A stretch of 64,000 nt of DNA from Brassica napus (lineage: Eukaryota > Streptophyta > Magnoliopsida > Brassicales > Brassicaceae), in assembly GCF_020379485.1 (NCBI RefSeq), contig NC_063452.1, positions 12,503,065 through 12,567,064 on the forward strand, in the 5' to 3' direction. Made by a program: the position numbers and the translations under genes. The notes under the pieces are model-generated. The model was not told the origin of the DNA. It searched no databases and saw only the letters and a program-made list of their open reading frames with translations. Below are positions 34,198 through 45,993 of this stretch, piece after piece; position 1 is the first letter of the stretch; each line of letters starts with the position of its first letter.

Positions 34198-36522
34198 ATG
34201 GATCGTCAGTTACATGCAGTGTGTGGAGAATGGTTGTTGAAAGATGGCTGTTGGAATTTTGTGGTTGATAAGTTCAAAGGAGCGAGGCTGTTCTTTTTGA
34301 GTGAAGGTTCGACACATGCTGAACTTGTTGCAATGGCTCAAGAAGATTATAACCTGGACATGAACACAGAGTCTGTGCAGTTAGCGTACTCATTACCAGA
34401 GGCAATGATGCAACAGATGGCTCCAGACACCCCTCCTATTCATGTTACAAGTGATAGACAAGTTCAGAACTTGCTCGAGATAGCTAAAACGCATGAAGTA
34501 CGTCTTCGTGTATCAAGCCTTAGCAAGATGAGAGCTGTTTCAGAGGAAGGGGAAGAGGATGATGAATAGGATGAAGCTTATGAAGGGAATAAATATGATG
34601 AAGGGGATGAAGATGATGACGATATGGCTGAAGATGAAAATCATGATGGGGAGGAGGATGATGGGGACGAGGATGCTGGTATCCCTGTAGTTGCTGAAGC
34701 GATTGATGATGCTGAGGATTACAGTGAGTATGGGAAGGTTAAAGATGAGGATGAAGATGAGGAAGAAGATGATGATATGTGTTTTGAAGATTTCAAAGGG
34801 ACATATGGTAGTGCAGGAGGAAGATCGTATGGTAGCAGGATATATGTCAACCATATGTTTGTTAGTAAAGATGCATTGGTTTCAGAGTTATGGTTAACAG
34901 TGGCGAGGCGTAAGTTCTCCTTCAGAATATACAAGTCAACGAAAACTCTCTTTGTGGCAACATGTCGGGTTAATGGTTATGGATAGAAGATCAGAGCGAG
35001 TGTGAAACATGAGACAAACACTTTTTGGGTAACCAAGAATGTGGAAACTCATACATGTTCTGTGGGAGACAGAATCGCCCAGCGGAAACACTGTACTCCG
35101 AAGTATGTTGGTAGGCTTTTCATAGATCGTGTTGGAATCATTGATGGGTTGAATCCGCATCATATCAAAGATGCAATGAAGAACATGTTTGGCATGACAT
35201 TTTATTACACCACTTCATACAGAGCATTGTTATATGCGCAAGAATAGGTGAGAGGATCAGCGGAAGATGGGTATGAGCGACTGCCTTCATATTTGGAGCA
35301 AATCTCCTTAGCAAATCCGGGTTCTATCACTGGTCTAGAACTTGATTCTCTGAATAGATTTAAGTATCTATTTCTCTTCTTTGGAGCTTCAATCCGAGGT
35401 TTTCAGTATCAGAGACGGGTCATTATGGTAGATGGCACTCACCTAAGTGGGAAGTATGAAGGTGTTATGTTAGTTTCAGCCGCACAAGATGGTAATTTTC
35501 AGATATTTCCATTGGCTTTTGCGATCGTTGATGGTGAAAATGATGAATCTTGGGAGTGGTTTTTCACAAAATTGGCGAGTTGTGTATCTAATGAGTATCC
35601 TCTGGTGATAGTCTCTGACCGGCACACGGGCATTAAGAATGTGTGTGATAAGGTGTTTCTGTGGGCTACCCGAGGAATATGTTATTATCACCTTCAATAG
35701 AACATTGTCAAAAAGTATAAAGGGAAACATCTCTTGTACTTGGTGAAAGGTGCTGCTTATGCTCATACACTTTACGATTTTGACCGGTACATGGATGAGA
35801 TAAGGAGTGCAAACCCGGAACTTGCAACCTACTTGGAGAATGCCGACGTGACCCTATGGTCAAGGGTTCATTGTCAGGGAGACCGGTACAACATAAAAAC
35901 TAGCAACATCGCTGAATCTATACTGAAGCGAGCTAGAGGATTTCCGATTCATTTCCTGTTGGAGTTCATAAGGGATAAGATATCAAGGTTGTTTTGGAAA
36001 AGGAGAGAAGATGCTTTGAGTCTCACAACTCAACATAGTCGGGGGGTTGAATACTTGCTTGCTGTTCGATCGGAGATAGCGGATACAATGTCTGTCCAAC
36101 AAATTGATGGATGGCGATTCTTTGTGCAAGGTGGTAAAAAGAGCTGTGTTGTCGATTTGGAACATCGAAAGTGTGATTGTGGTGTCTATGGTGTCGAGAA
36201 GATACCTTGCTCTCATGCTATAGCAGTTGGATCATATGCTGGTTTGCATATCTCCACACTTGTATGCCCGATCTACTCAAAAGAGACTTTGTTTGCAGGA
36301 TACTCAGAGAATATCTATCCTTGTGTTGGACAAAAAGTTGAGGCACACACATTCTTTCCTCCGGAAGTAAAGCGTGGTCCGGGGAGACAGAAGAAATCAA
36401 GATGGCAATCTTGGTTGGAGCTATCTAGGATAAGAGGACGCACGCCCCGGAAGCAACACATGGTTTATAGATGCTCGGTCTGCAAAAAAACTGACCATAC
36501 GCGTCCACATTGTAATAACTGA
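34198..36522 (+). pseudogene. MURA-type MULE transposase with four in-frame TAG codons
   Basis: The ATG at 34198 directly follows an acceptor-like ttttttcag. One frame of 775 codons runs to the stop at 36520-36522. The N-terminal part is MDRQLHAVCGEWLLKDGCWN, followed by an acidic stretch, the MuDR DNA-binding region (KDALVSELWLTVARRKFSF, CTPKYVGRLF) and the MULE DDE domain (VIMVDGTHLSGKYEG, FPLAFAIVDGENDESWEWFF, VSDRHTGI). A SWIM zinc finger (CDCGVYGVEKIPCSHA) and a final CX2CX4HX4C knuckle (CSVCKKTDHTRPHC) complete it. The only interruptions are TAG codons at 34567, 34984, 35245 and 35698; there is no frameshift. It encoded the transposase that moves this MULE. Confidence 0.9.
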
Positions 36523-37130
36523 TGTGGACGACCTTCTCGTAAGTCGTCCAGAAGACTTAACTTCTGGACGACCTTCTGATTAGTCGTCCAGATGACTTAA
36601 CTTCTGGACGACCTTCTGATTAGTCATCCAGATGACTTAACTTCTGGTCGACCTTCTAGTAAGTCGTCCAGAAGACTTAACTCCTGGACGACCTTCTGAT
36701 TAGTCGTCCAGAAGTCTATCTATCTGCGTATCTGTTATGACTTTGTGTTATGAACTTCTCTGTATTGCAATTTATCTGCTTCTGTTATGACTTTGTGTTA
36801 TGAACTTCTCTGTATTGCAATTTATCTGCTTCTGTTATGACTTTGTGTTATGAATCGGCTTCTGTTATGACTTTGTATTATGAATCTGTGTTATGAACTT
36901 AATTGCAACTTAAAAAGACAACAACTCCACCATTAGATTAGACCATTAGATTAGATTATCCGAAAGGTTACAACACTACCAAACTAATTTCCTACAAAAT
37001 GATAGTTTGGTACGAGGATAGGTTACAAAAAACTACATCCTATCCTGACTCTGTTACAACAACATCACCTTCCTAATCTGTCATACAAAAGACATTTCAT
37101 CCCACAAGTTCAAGTACAAATAAAACATCA
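36523..37130. repeat. Tandem repeats between the convergent MULE genes
   Basis: A 40-bp unit (GTCGTCCAGAAGACTTAACT then TCTGGACGACCTTCTGATTA) repeats five times at 36543, 36583, 36623, 36663 and 36703. A 50-bp unit beginning CTGTTATGACTTTGTGTTAT follows at 36732, 36782 and 36832, with a shorter partial copy. The rest is the probable 3' UTRs of the MURA and ULP1 genes. No coding potential is seen. Confidence 0.85.
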
Positions 37131-40100
37131 TTAACCTTGCTGGTCATAAGTTGCAAGGTTCTCATCATTGTCTTCGTTCTCTTTTGCATGGCCTTCTGTA
37201 GTCTCGTTAAATATATCCAACGCCATCTTCTTCCTTATAGCCTTCGAGTTCTTGTTACAAAGCGCTGGAGGAAATGAAATCCCAAGAGCATGACATTCAA
37301 TGTACTTCAGAGCGAACATGCCACAATCACCAGCTCGGCACTGAGGTACTCCAACGGTAACTCTCTCATATGTGTATGGCTCCAGTGTGTGTTTGACACG
37401 TTCTTCGTCTGAGCCAGCGCAATCAACGAGCAGATAAGGGACCATGTTGACAAAAGGCTCCATGAGCACATCGAGGTCTGCAGCTCTAATATGTGTTAAA
37501 ATGTTGTCCCAGACGACTATGTGCCTGTTAGGGATCGATATCCAAATAGTAATCCAATGCTCGTTCCTGAAGTTCACTGGCGCATAAATATCATCCACAT
37601 CCGACCCCCAAACCTTCATAGATTGGCAAAATGATGGTACAATGCCTGCGTGATAATTCCACGCCCCACCAGGGAGTCTTCTTCCTAAGCCGTTGATGTC
37701 GCCCTCGTCGTTCTCAAATTGCGGGTAATGGTGGGACCACTGACGAGAAAATACATGATCAAGAAAGCACAATCTCTCGCTCCTGAAATGATGTGGATTA
37801 TCTTGGTACCGTTGCCTCAGTACATTAATAAAAGCATCCATATGTTGCATATAAAACAGTACAAGTAAGAGATACTTATCAGACGACTTACGCTTAAGTC
37901 TTCTAGTAAGTCTTCTGTTAAGTCTTCTAGAGAAGACTTACCAGACGACTTAAGCGTAAGTCGTCTGATAAGTTTTCTCTAGAAGACTTAAAAGAAGACT
38001 AATTGGTAAGTCGTCTGTTAAGTCTAGAGAAGACTTATCAGACGATTTACGCTTAAGCCATCTGGTAAGTCTTCTCTGGAAGACTTAACAGAAGACTAAT
38101 TGGTAAGTCGTCTGTTAAGTCTTCTTGAGAAGACATAACTACTGGTAAAGGGGAAACTAGAAGACATAGCAGGAGACTTACACCGTCGTTCAGCCATTCT
38201 AAGGGAGTTCGTAGGGTGAAATAAAACAGACTTGGACATCTACGTGGTTTTTTGGCCATAGGTGTTTTAAAATAACTGCAAACACAAAATGTAGATAAAC
38301 ATGATATTTTTGTATAATAAAGGAAGCTATTATGAGACATTCTCACTTACGGATCAAGTTTCACCCAGTCAGTGAGCACCTTCGACATCTTCTTGGCAAA
38401 GGGTGCAAAAAGATCATAGCCTTGGCCAACCCTTTTGTTTGGAATGATCAATTTGGCAGTGCTGTTTCCCTTAAAAGGAGTTTGCTGTGAGGCAGCAAGT
38501 TTCCTTGCTCGCTCACTCTTTCCACAAACATGTGCCATAGCAGCTTTCCTCTTTCTCTGCCTCCTAGTTTCTCCTTCTGTAAATCTGAATCAGTGGGTAC
38601 TTCTTTGTCCAATACAAGAACGCTAGGTTCACCACTCTATTCTGGAGGCTCATTTGCTATCACAAGACTCAGGTCTTTCGAGGAACTCGGTTCTTGGGGG
38701 TCATTCTGTCCTGCTTTCGCCCCATTCTGTCCTGCTTTCTCTCCATTCACACTCTCACTCTCCAAAGCACATCATTCCTTATTCCTAGCACTTTTTCTAG
38801 TCAATCTCTTCTCTGCGATTTTGGGAGAGGTTTTGGTACTAACCCTGGGTTCGTGCCCACGCTTTTCCTGATTTGAAGTTGTCATTTGAAGTTCATTAGA
38901 TGCAGTCCCCTTTTTGGTGATTCCCACTTTCTTCTCCACAGCTTCTATCCTATCCCCCAGCAACTTGATCTCCCTAAGGCACATCCCAAACCCATCCCTC
39001 ATGACATCAGCTATGCCCTTGAAGCTTTTTTCAATATGCTCCTTGGTCATCCCACCAACAGACGTAGAAGCCTCTGAACGAGCCTCTGCACGTGCCTCAG
39101 CAGAAGGCACTTTACTAGCCTCAAGAGAAGCCGCTTTACGAGCTTTCTTCCGACGTACTCTACTTTCCTCCTTCACACCACTCTCTGTCTCCGCTGCCCT
39201 CTCTTCCTTCTTCACTCTCGGTTTAGTACCGGTGACTTCCCAGCAATTCATGGTCCAGTTCCAATTAGCTTTCGCATTAAACATGACTATGATTATGTTC
39301 TCCGCGGCCGGGTCCTCCATATCAAAGTCCCATCGTGGAAACATCTCAGCATAGTCCTTGCGGACACAGTTGATCATGCTAGTCTGCAAAAATAAAAGAT
39401 ATCAACTCAGATAACAAAGACTGAAATCATCCAGAAAAGACTTCACAGAAGACTTTAAAGTAAGTCGTCTGGTAAGTCTTCCAGAAAAGACTTCGCAGAA
39501 GACTTAAAGTAAAGTCATCTGGTAAGTCTTCCAGAGAAGACTTCGCAGAAGACTTTAAAACAAGTCGTCTGGTAAGTCTTCCAGAGAAGACTTCGCAGAA
39601 TACTTAAAGTAAAGTCACCCAAACGACATAACTTTAAGTCTTCTGCGAGGTCTTCTATGGAAGACTTACCAAACTACTTACTTTAAAGTCTTCTGTGAAG
39701 TCTTAGAAATTGAAGTTTAAATACATGTCTGGAAATGGCCTCTTTAAAAAATCTGCGTCCTTTGCCACCATTGTAAGCCAGCAACAGCGGAGACGGTCTG
39801 TCTGGTAGGGGATGCCCAAAATTAGCACCAAATTCTGGCAGAGCAAAGTACACCCACACCTGGAGAAGTTGAACAAACCCATCAACAGTGTATGAATTTG
39901 AATCCAAATTTACACATTTCACAGACTCCATCAGCACCTTAAACGCCACTCTCCCCTAAGGATAGTTATCAAATCTTTCTAAATCCATCACTAGCCTTGC
40001 AAGACTAGCCCGTGTAGCGGTTGAGTACTTTCTCTCTTCAATGAATCCATTGAAGATGGCAAGGTAACCGAGCCGCATGCGATCTTCCCGAGACCACTCC

Positions 40101-40575
40101 TCGCATCTCCCAAATGTTGCTTTTATATGCTCAGTATTTGGCTCCGCATCGACATCAACACCCATCATCTCCCAGAAAGCAGCCATCTCCTTCGTAACCT
40201 CAACCCTTGGATTTTCCAGGTCCTCGATGTAATCCCAGTTCAGACCAGTGAGGTGTTCAAACTCCAACAGTGAAAACCTCACCGGTTGTGGACCAACGAG
40301 ACTCCAGAGCTCATACTTCTTCTTGATGTTAAGCTGGAAACTGAGCATATAATGAACCAGCCTTGAAGCACAACCAAAATTCAGCTCATTGAACTTGATG
40401 AACACTCCCAACTTTGACTCCTTTAGCTCCTCATATTCGTCAGCGTTTAGAGCTCGCCTTAGTGCAGTAAATAGCTTCGAGTCATCAGTGTGATAAGAAA
40501 TGCTCTTCAGTGCAGGGGGCTCTTCCCCTAATGTATACATCCACTGCGGGAGTGCTGGTAAATCCATTTTCCGGC
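37131..40575 (-). pseudogene. DUF1985-ULP1 (C48) protease gene of the MULE
   Basis: Minus-strand exons: 39725-40575 (acceptor tttacag before 40575), 38351-39383 with several breaks, about 38168-38277 and 37131-37848. The first block carries the DUF1985 region (LGVFIKFNELNFGCASRLVH, FEHLTGLNW, RMRLGYLAIFNGFIEE). The middle is charged and basic (KKEERAAETE, RRKKARKAA). The last exon is the ULP1 peptidase with HW (NEHWITIWISI), D (VVWDNI) and Cys (GDCGMFALKY), the SUMO-protease catalytic triad. Breaks include TAG at 39956-39958 (probably a former TGG in NYP-W-GRVAF), a TGA at 38772, a TAG near 38638 and a frame change near 38550. The last acceptor reads AA instead of AG at about 37849. ULP1 enzymes remove SUMO; the MULE role is unknown. 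Confidence 0.85.
37860..38150. repeat. Clusters of AGACTTA / AAGTCGTCT palindromes in ULP1 introns
   Basis: Imperfect inverted words (AGACGACTTACGCTTAAGTC, TTCTCTAGAAGACTTA, TAAGTCGTCTGTTAAGTC) fill the last ULP1 intron. The same family recurs at 39420-39700, 40640-40830 and 41330-41400, and in both MULE end regions. They are presumably transposase-binding or hairpin-forming repeats of this MULE. Confidence 0.75.
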
Positions 40576-41721
40576 CTGTAAAACAATCAAAAACAAGCAT
40601 CTCAAACACATAACAAGCACACTTTTCTAAATACAAAAAGTGGAAGACTTGCATGTAAATTTTAGTGAGAAGACTACTGAGATGACTTCCAAGAAGTCTT
40701 CTACAAAGTCTTACACTCTGGACGACTTCCAACGACGACTTAGGTCGTCTGGAAGACTTTCAGGAAGTCTTCTATGAAGTCTTACACTCTGGAAGACTTC
40801 CAGGAAGTCGTCTGAGTAGTCTTTCTGAATAAATACAAAAACTGTTTCTTTAAAAGATGGATGACTTACAGTCGGAGAAGATATGGTCTCCAATGACACC
40901 AGCGGTTACATATCTGCAAAAATCGACGGGAAAAGAAGAATCAAGACTAAAATTTTTAGGGTTTTACGGCGGCTAAACGCCTTAAGACAAGAGAAATAAC
41001 TTACCGGCGGCGGAGTTCAACGAGACGCGGTTTCAGATCTGAAACAAAGGAAGCGGATGGTCAGTTTAAACTACTAAAAACTTTACGCCATGAAGGAAAA
41101 ACAAGATTCGTCGTAAGAGGAGAGATTACCGACGGTGAGAACTACGGAATACGCGAGATTACCGGCGGGGAGAAATCTGAGAAAATAATCGCCTTCGAAA
41201 TCGACTCTGCAGAGAAACGGTGCTAGGGTTTTGTAAAGTTGTGAAAAAGTGAATAAATGGTATTTATATGTCTGGTAAATGATCCGGTTAGGTTTAAAAG
41301 TACATTGGTAAAATAAAGGATTCAGCCCGGTATGGACGACTTCTCTGTAAGTCGTCCATCTAAAATTATTCACGAGACGATTTCTATGGAAGTCGTCTAG
41401 ACCCTAAACATAACCCCTAAACTTTATTAACTAACTAAACACTTCGTAAAATCAAATTAAACTTCAAAAGTGTTTACTATACACAGAAATAAACATGTAT
41501 ACGTAAAATTTTAATTTTTCAAAAAAACATTCAAGCTTTCCAAAATCTAACCCTAAGAATACATACAATTTGCATGATTGGTAAGTGATGTGATTTCATT
41601 TTTTTGGCTGTAGATTTATAGCTGTGGTTTTTTTGCTTTGGCTTTAGGTTTATAATTTTTAAGAGTCATTTAAATTTTGGCCGTAGGTACGTATGTCTCT
41701 ACAGCAATTATTATAACATGA
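40576..41721. other. ULP1 gene 5' region, right MULE interior
   Basis: Contains probable 5' exons and UTR of the ULP1 gene (CCG/GGCGG-rich patches at 40960-41030 and 41130-41220 with gtaag-like borders), but I could not define the first exon. More GAAGTCGTC palindromes occur at 41340-41400. The remainder is AT-rich up to the Helitron. Confidence 0.45.
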
Positions 41722-43839
41722 CTAGAGATTTTTTCCGCGCTTCGCGCGGATTGTGTCTTATAAATTTATTTTATTTATAATATTATTTGTCGGTTTTTTT
41801 CTTTTACATTAACTTCTTATTTTTCCAATGTTAGTTTTTCTTAATTTAAATTTATATGTTTATAATTTTTCATTTTTCTTGTTGTAGATGGAGAATTATA
41901 TTTTTTATTGATGGTTTTGTGTATGTGACATAAGCTTTTTGAAATTTTAAAATAATGTTATATATAGTACGATTAACACATTAAAGAAGAGAAACATATT
42001 CATGCACATTTTACACAGGTTTTATATGCATAATTTTAAACATTATATATGTATATATTATAAGTTTGAAACATGTAAATGCTTTCTAAAGCTAAATACT
42101 TGTTCTGAGTTTACATAACTTATCGAAAGTTTTATCTCTTTTTAAATTCAAATCACAGAAAAAAATATCAAAAAGTCAGTAGATGGGTTTTTTGGGCTTT
42201 TAAATCAACACTGAAAAATTACATGAATCAGATAACAATAGTTTTATAAACAACTGGATAAAATTTGACCGAGCCAAAGATTTTCACACAATATGTTCTT
42301 TCTTCTTCAAATTGCGAAGAGCCTATAGACACAAGAAAAAATATCATAATTTTTGTTTTCACTTATATAACATTTTTTCTCCTTTACACACAGAGTTTAT
42401 TACACTGCTATAAGCAATGGAGAACTCTATTCATATAAGATTCACATCTATGCATTTTGACAAAGAAGAATTTTAGCCATCTTTAGTTTCGGAATGGACC
42501 AACTTCAGTCATATACACTATATTTTCTCTATGATTCAAATCTTGCAATTTTAATATATGTGCAGATTTCCATGTGAAAAAGCACGCACGTCATCTACCA
42601 TTCAACCTATTACTTTTTCCAAAGTAAACACTATAATCCTCGTTTGGTTAGCTCCACAAACTAATCTCTTTGGATCAGTTTACTAAAAAATATGGATACT
42701 AATGTCAGAAAAGAATATAAACACTATCAACAACAAATATTGGCACAAGACTATTTGGTTCAAGGAACATATTCCACGTAATCCGTTTATATCATGGCTG
42801 GCTTTGCGGAGAAGACTGCCAACCAAGGATCGCTTGAGGCGTTGGGGGTTAAATATCTCAGGAACGTGCGTCCTTTGTAATCTGGAAATAGAGACTCACC
42901 ATCATCTCTTCTTTGAGTGCTCTTTCTCTCGCTTGATATGGGAGCCTTTTGCTGCTGAAGTTTGGATTTCTCCTCCGGCTGATCTACACTCTGTTGCAGC
43001 CTGGATCAATCAACCTCGCGTCAACGCAGATGCGCATGCTACTCCAGTCATCAAGCTCTACTTTCAGTCAGCCATCTACCTGCTGTGGAAAGAGCGTAAT
43101 GCTCGTGTGTTCACAGCTGTCTCCTCATCTTCATCAGTCATCCTTGCCTCTCTCGACCGTATGATGCGTGACCGTCTCCTCTCTTACCCGGCAAGTTCTT
43201 CTTTCTCCTCTTCTCTACTTCTTTTTATCTTTCTTGTATAAGACCTCCTTAAGGCTTTTTTTACCTTGAGTTGTTGTTGGTTGTTTTTGGTTCGTTGCTG
43301 TAATAAGTTGTTTAAAAACAACAGTGTAACCTTTCAGAAAATGATAATCTTAACATCTTACCAAAAAAAAACAACAAATATTGACTTATTTATGTGAATA
43401 TATATTTTATTTTAAATCATTATAGTGGACGAAGAAAGCACCATAATTTGTACAACAAATTTTGTTAGATTCACCTCATCATACTCACCATTTTACCATT
43501 TTAATTACATAATTTTACATGAGCTTCTTCACCCTTCCCGATTATTTTCTCTTTATTTACAACTACAATATAAAGTTATAAACTATATATATTATAAATT
43601 AATAATTTATTTACCCTTGAAGTCTAACGATTAAAAATAGAAAATAATTCAATATAGATATATGATTCTATTAACGAATTAGCAGTTACAAATTTGAAAT
43701 TTCTAGAAATATCAAAAGTCGTGTGTTAGTTAATTATCTTCTAAATGACATCTATTTCTAATTCTTTTTGGATGAAAATATTTTGGCTGTGGTGGATAGT
43801 CCCAAAAGCCTTGAATCTAGTCCCTTTTATATAGTAGGA
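41722..43839 (-). mobile_element. Non-autonomous Helitron inside the MULE
   Basis: Minus-strand 5' end TCCTACTATATAAAAGGGAC at 43839 (host A at 43840). The 3' end is a hairpin CCGCGCGAAGCGCGG (about 41734-41748), then AAAAAATCT and CTAG at 41725-41722, followed by T. It inserted between A and T as Helitrons do. No Rep/helicase is present. A LINE fragment (42743-43369) is nested in it. A second, near-identical copy of its 5' 430 bp is joined outside (43841-44271). Confidence 0.8.
42743..43369 (+). mobile_element. 5'-truncated LINE with poly-A tail
   Basis: The 14-bp target duplication AACAACAAATATTG (42729-42742 and 43370-43383) flanks a fragment ending in a poly-A run. The ORF from 42743 to 43241 encodes the zinc-binding end of a non-LTR reverse transcriptase (zf-RVT): WLALRRRLPTKDRL, CVLCNLEIETHHHLFFEC, YLLWKERNARVF. 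A 3' UTR of about 120 bases follows. The ORF start upstream at 42702 is host sequence read through by chance. It is a dead-on-arrival insertion, nested in the Helitron. Confidence 0.9.
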
Positions 43840-44271
43840 TATTTTAAATCATTATAGTGGACGAAGAAAGCACCATAATTTGTACAACAAATTTTCTTAG
43901 ATTCACCTCATCATACTCACCATTTTACCATTTTAATTACATAATTTTACATGAGCTTCTTCACCCTCCCCGGTTATTTTCTCTTTATTTATAACTACAA
44001 TATAATGTTATAAACTATATATATTATAAATTAATAATTTATTTATCCTTGAAGTCTAACGATTAAAAATAGAACATAATTCAATATAGATATATGATTC
44101 TATTAATGAATTAGCAGTTACAAATTTGAAATTTCTAGAAATATCAAAAGTCGTGTGTTAGTTAATTATCTTCTAAATGACATCTATTTCTAATTCTTTT
44201 TGGATGAGAATATTTTGGCTGAGGTGAATAGTTCCAAAAGCCTTGAATTTAATCCCTTTTATATAGCAGGA
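43408..44271 (-). repeat. Tandem duplication of a Helitron 5' end
   Basis: 43408-43839 and 43841-44271 are near-identical (attttaaatcattatagtgg ... Ccttttatatag-N-agga), differing at scattered bases. Each ends, on the minus strand, in a proper Helitron 5' terminus (TCCTACTATATAAAAGGG and TCCTGCTATATAAAAGGG). The result is one 3' end with two successive 5' ends. ORFs in it are random. Confidence 0.9.
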
Positions 44272-44833
44272 TTTTAAAAAAGTGGTGTGATTTTTTTACA
44301 AAGTGCTGTGAACATAAAAGGAAAGATAAATCTTGATTGCTTTAGATTGAGTGCTTTGAACTTAAATGGTGCTGTCTACCGATCCCACAGCTGGTACCAA
44401 TCATCCTCAATACTACAACATATGTTGCTAAACCCTAGACCAAAGAATACCATGATTTACTACCTACACTTATCTATGTTGAAAACAATTCAATTTTGTT
44501 ATATTTTAATTTATATCACTTAAAACTGTTTATAATTACATGATTTTAATTTTTCACTTATCAAAATATTTTTTAAAACATTTATAAATTATTTTTAAGA
44601 TTAGCTACACCAGAAGACTTACTTTGAAATCGTCTAGACGACTTCTATCATTTCAGACGATTCAGACGACTTAATGGGGCTATATTCGTAAAAATGGCTT
44701 CTGTTTTTTTGTTTGGTCACAAGGGGCTGGCTGTAATTTCACAAGGCTTTTAGGTTAGTTTTGCATTTGATTCAATTTTGGCTATAAGTTTGTGTTTAAA
44801 ATCAAGTTGTGAGTCATATTTGGCAAATCTCCC
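44272..44833. other. Right terminal region of the MULE
   Basis: Contains gaagactta and cgacttctatcatttcagacga palindromes (44610-44690) and the right terminal inverted repeat. A short ORF at 44287-44523 is not supported as a gene. Confidence 0.6.
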
Positions 44834-45038
44834 AATATAAAAACAGTAAAATTTTAATTAGTTTAAATATAAAAATCTGTATATTTATAAATATTTTTAA
44901 ATGTTTCCTTTTTCTTATTTATGGGCATTTGTAGAAAAGGGTAACTAAATTAAGTTTTTTACTAGATATTAATATAAAAGTAAATTTAATGGAAACTTCT
45001 AGGAAAATTAAATTATGGAATAATAATCTTCTAGATAT

Positions 45039-45886
45039 TATTACTATCAGTAAACTATAATTAGTTTAAATATAAAAATTAAATTTTTGAATGCCCTCCA
45101 GCACGTCAAGTGTGGGCATTATCTAAAATACCATCGAACCCGACTATTTTCCCTACTTGCTCGTTTTTTGGTAACTTGGATCATCATCTCTTTTGGAGAG
45201 TCAACCCAAAAATGGAGGACCATCAATTTGCGTGGATATTATGGTATATATGGAAAGGTCGGAATAATAAAGTGTTTAGTAATCTGAATATTGATCCAAG
45301 GGAAACTCTTAAACTAGCAGAACTAGAATCAGCACTTTGGGCTGAAGCACAGGTACTCACTGACCAAAGGAGGGAGCGGCAAGTTCTGACTACACCTTCA
45401 TTAGGAATTTCAGGACGATGGTGTTTTACAGATGGTTCCTGGAAAGAGAAGAAACTATTTTCGGCACAAGAATGGTATAGTACCTTACCCGGCTTTGATG
45501 GTTTATTAGGAGCAAGAAACGTAAGGGCATGCCTATCACCTCTTCACTCGGAGGTGGAGGCGTTGATTTGGGCAATGGAATGTATGAAGAACTTACGACA
45601 GTTTCAGGTAATGTTTGCAACAGATTGTTCTCAATTGGTGAAGATGGTTTCAGAACCAGAAGAATGATCAGCATTTGAAAGTTATCTGGAAGATATCAAG
45701 CTTTTACGTAGAAGCTTCCTCAACTCCGAGATCGTCTACGTACCCCGAACGGAGAACCTACAGGCGGATAGCTTGGCACGTAATGCCAGGAAACAACCGT
45801 CTTTCGTCGTTCACATGGATGCGGAGTTACCGTTTTGGTTTGCAGAGTCAATAAGAGTCTGTGAGTGTCTTGTTGTTAAAAAAAAA
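45039..45886 (+). mobile_element. 5'-truncated LINE with RNase H-like domain
   Basis: A 14-bp target duplication AATCTTCTAGATAT occurs at 45025-45038 and 45887-45900, with a poly-A run just before the right copy. The body encodes the C-terminus of a LINE polyprotein in one frame from about 45083: the end of the zinc-binding region (HHLFWRVNPKMEDHQFAWIL, YIWKGRNNKVF) and an RNase H-like domain (WCFTDGSWKE, LHSEVEALIWAMECM, FATDCSQLVKMV). After a TGA at 45665 it continues with IVYVPRTENLQADSLARNAR. It lies upstream of serpin C, in the DNA homologous to the serpin B promoter region. Confidence 0.88.
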
Positions 45887-45993
45887 AATCTTCTAGATAT
45901 ATACATAATAAAGTGATAAGTTTCCAAATTTCGATTGTTTCTATCTTATACATATACATTTTTGTTTCTTAAAAACATTCCTTTTGATTTTTT

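Larger units (their letters stand above)
32610..44833 (+). mobile_element. Kaonashi-like MULE with MURA and ULP1 genes
   Basis: The 9-bp target duplication AATATAAAA (32601-32609 and 44834-44842) flanks imperfect terminal inverted repeats (left TTTGCAAAAGTGACCCACAA, right inverted TTTGCCAAATATGACTCACA), which fits Mutator-like elements. It contains a plus-strand MURA transposase gene and a convergent minus-strand DUF1985-ULP1 gene. Throughout it are imperfect palindromes of the type GACGACTTCCNNGGAAGTCGTC. A Helitron with a nested LINE sits in its right part. ULP-carrying MULEs (Kaonashi) were described in Arabidopsis; this one looks related and decayed. Confidence 0.88.

Noticed and set aside
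34567..35700. In-frame TAG codons as possible stop-codon readthrough or recoding
   Set aside because: Four separate TAGs in one plant gene with no shared context, and similar TAG and AG-to-AA changes in the neighbouring ULP1 gene, point to mutational decay.
38530..39354. Plus-strand ORFs opposite the ULP1 gene
   Set aside because: They are shadows of the charged minus-strand exon, and no splice or motif evidence supports them.
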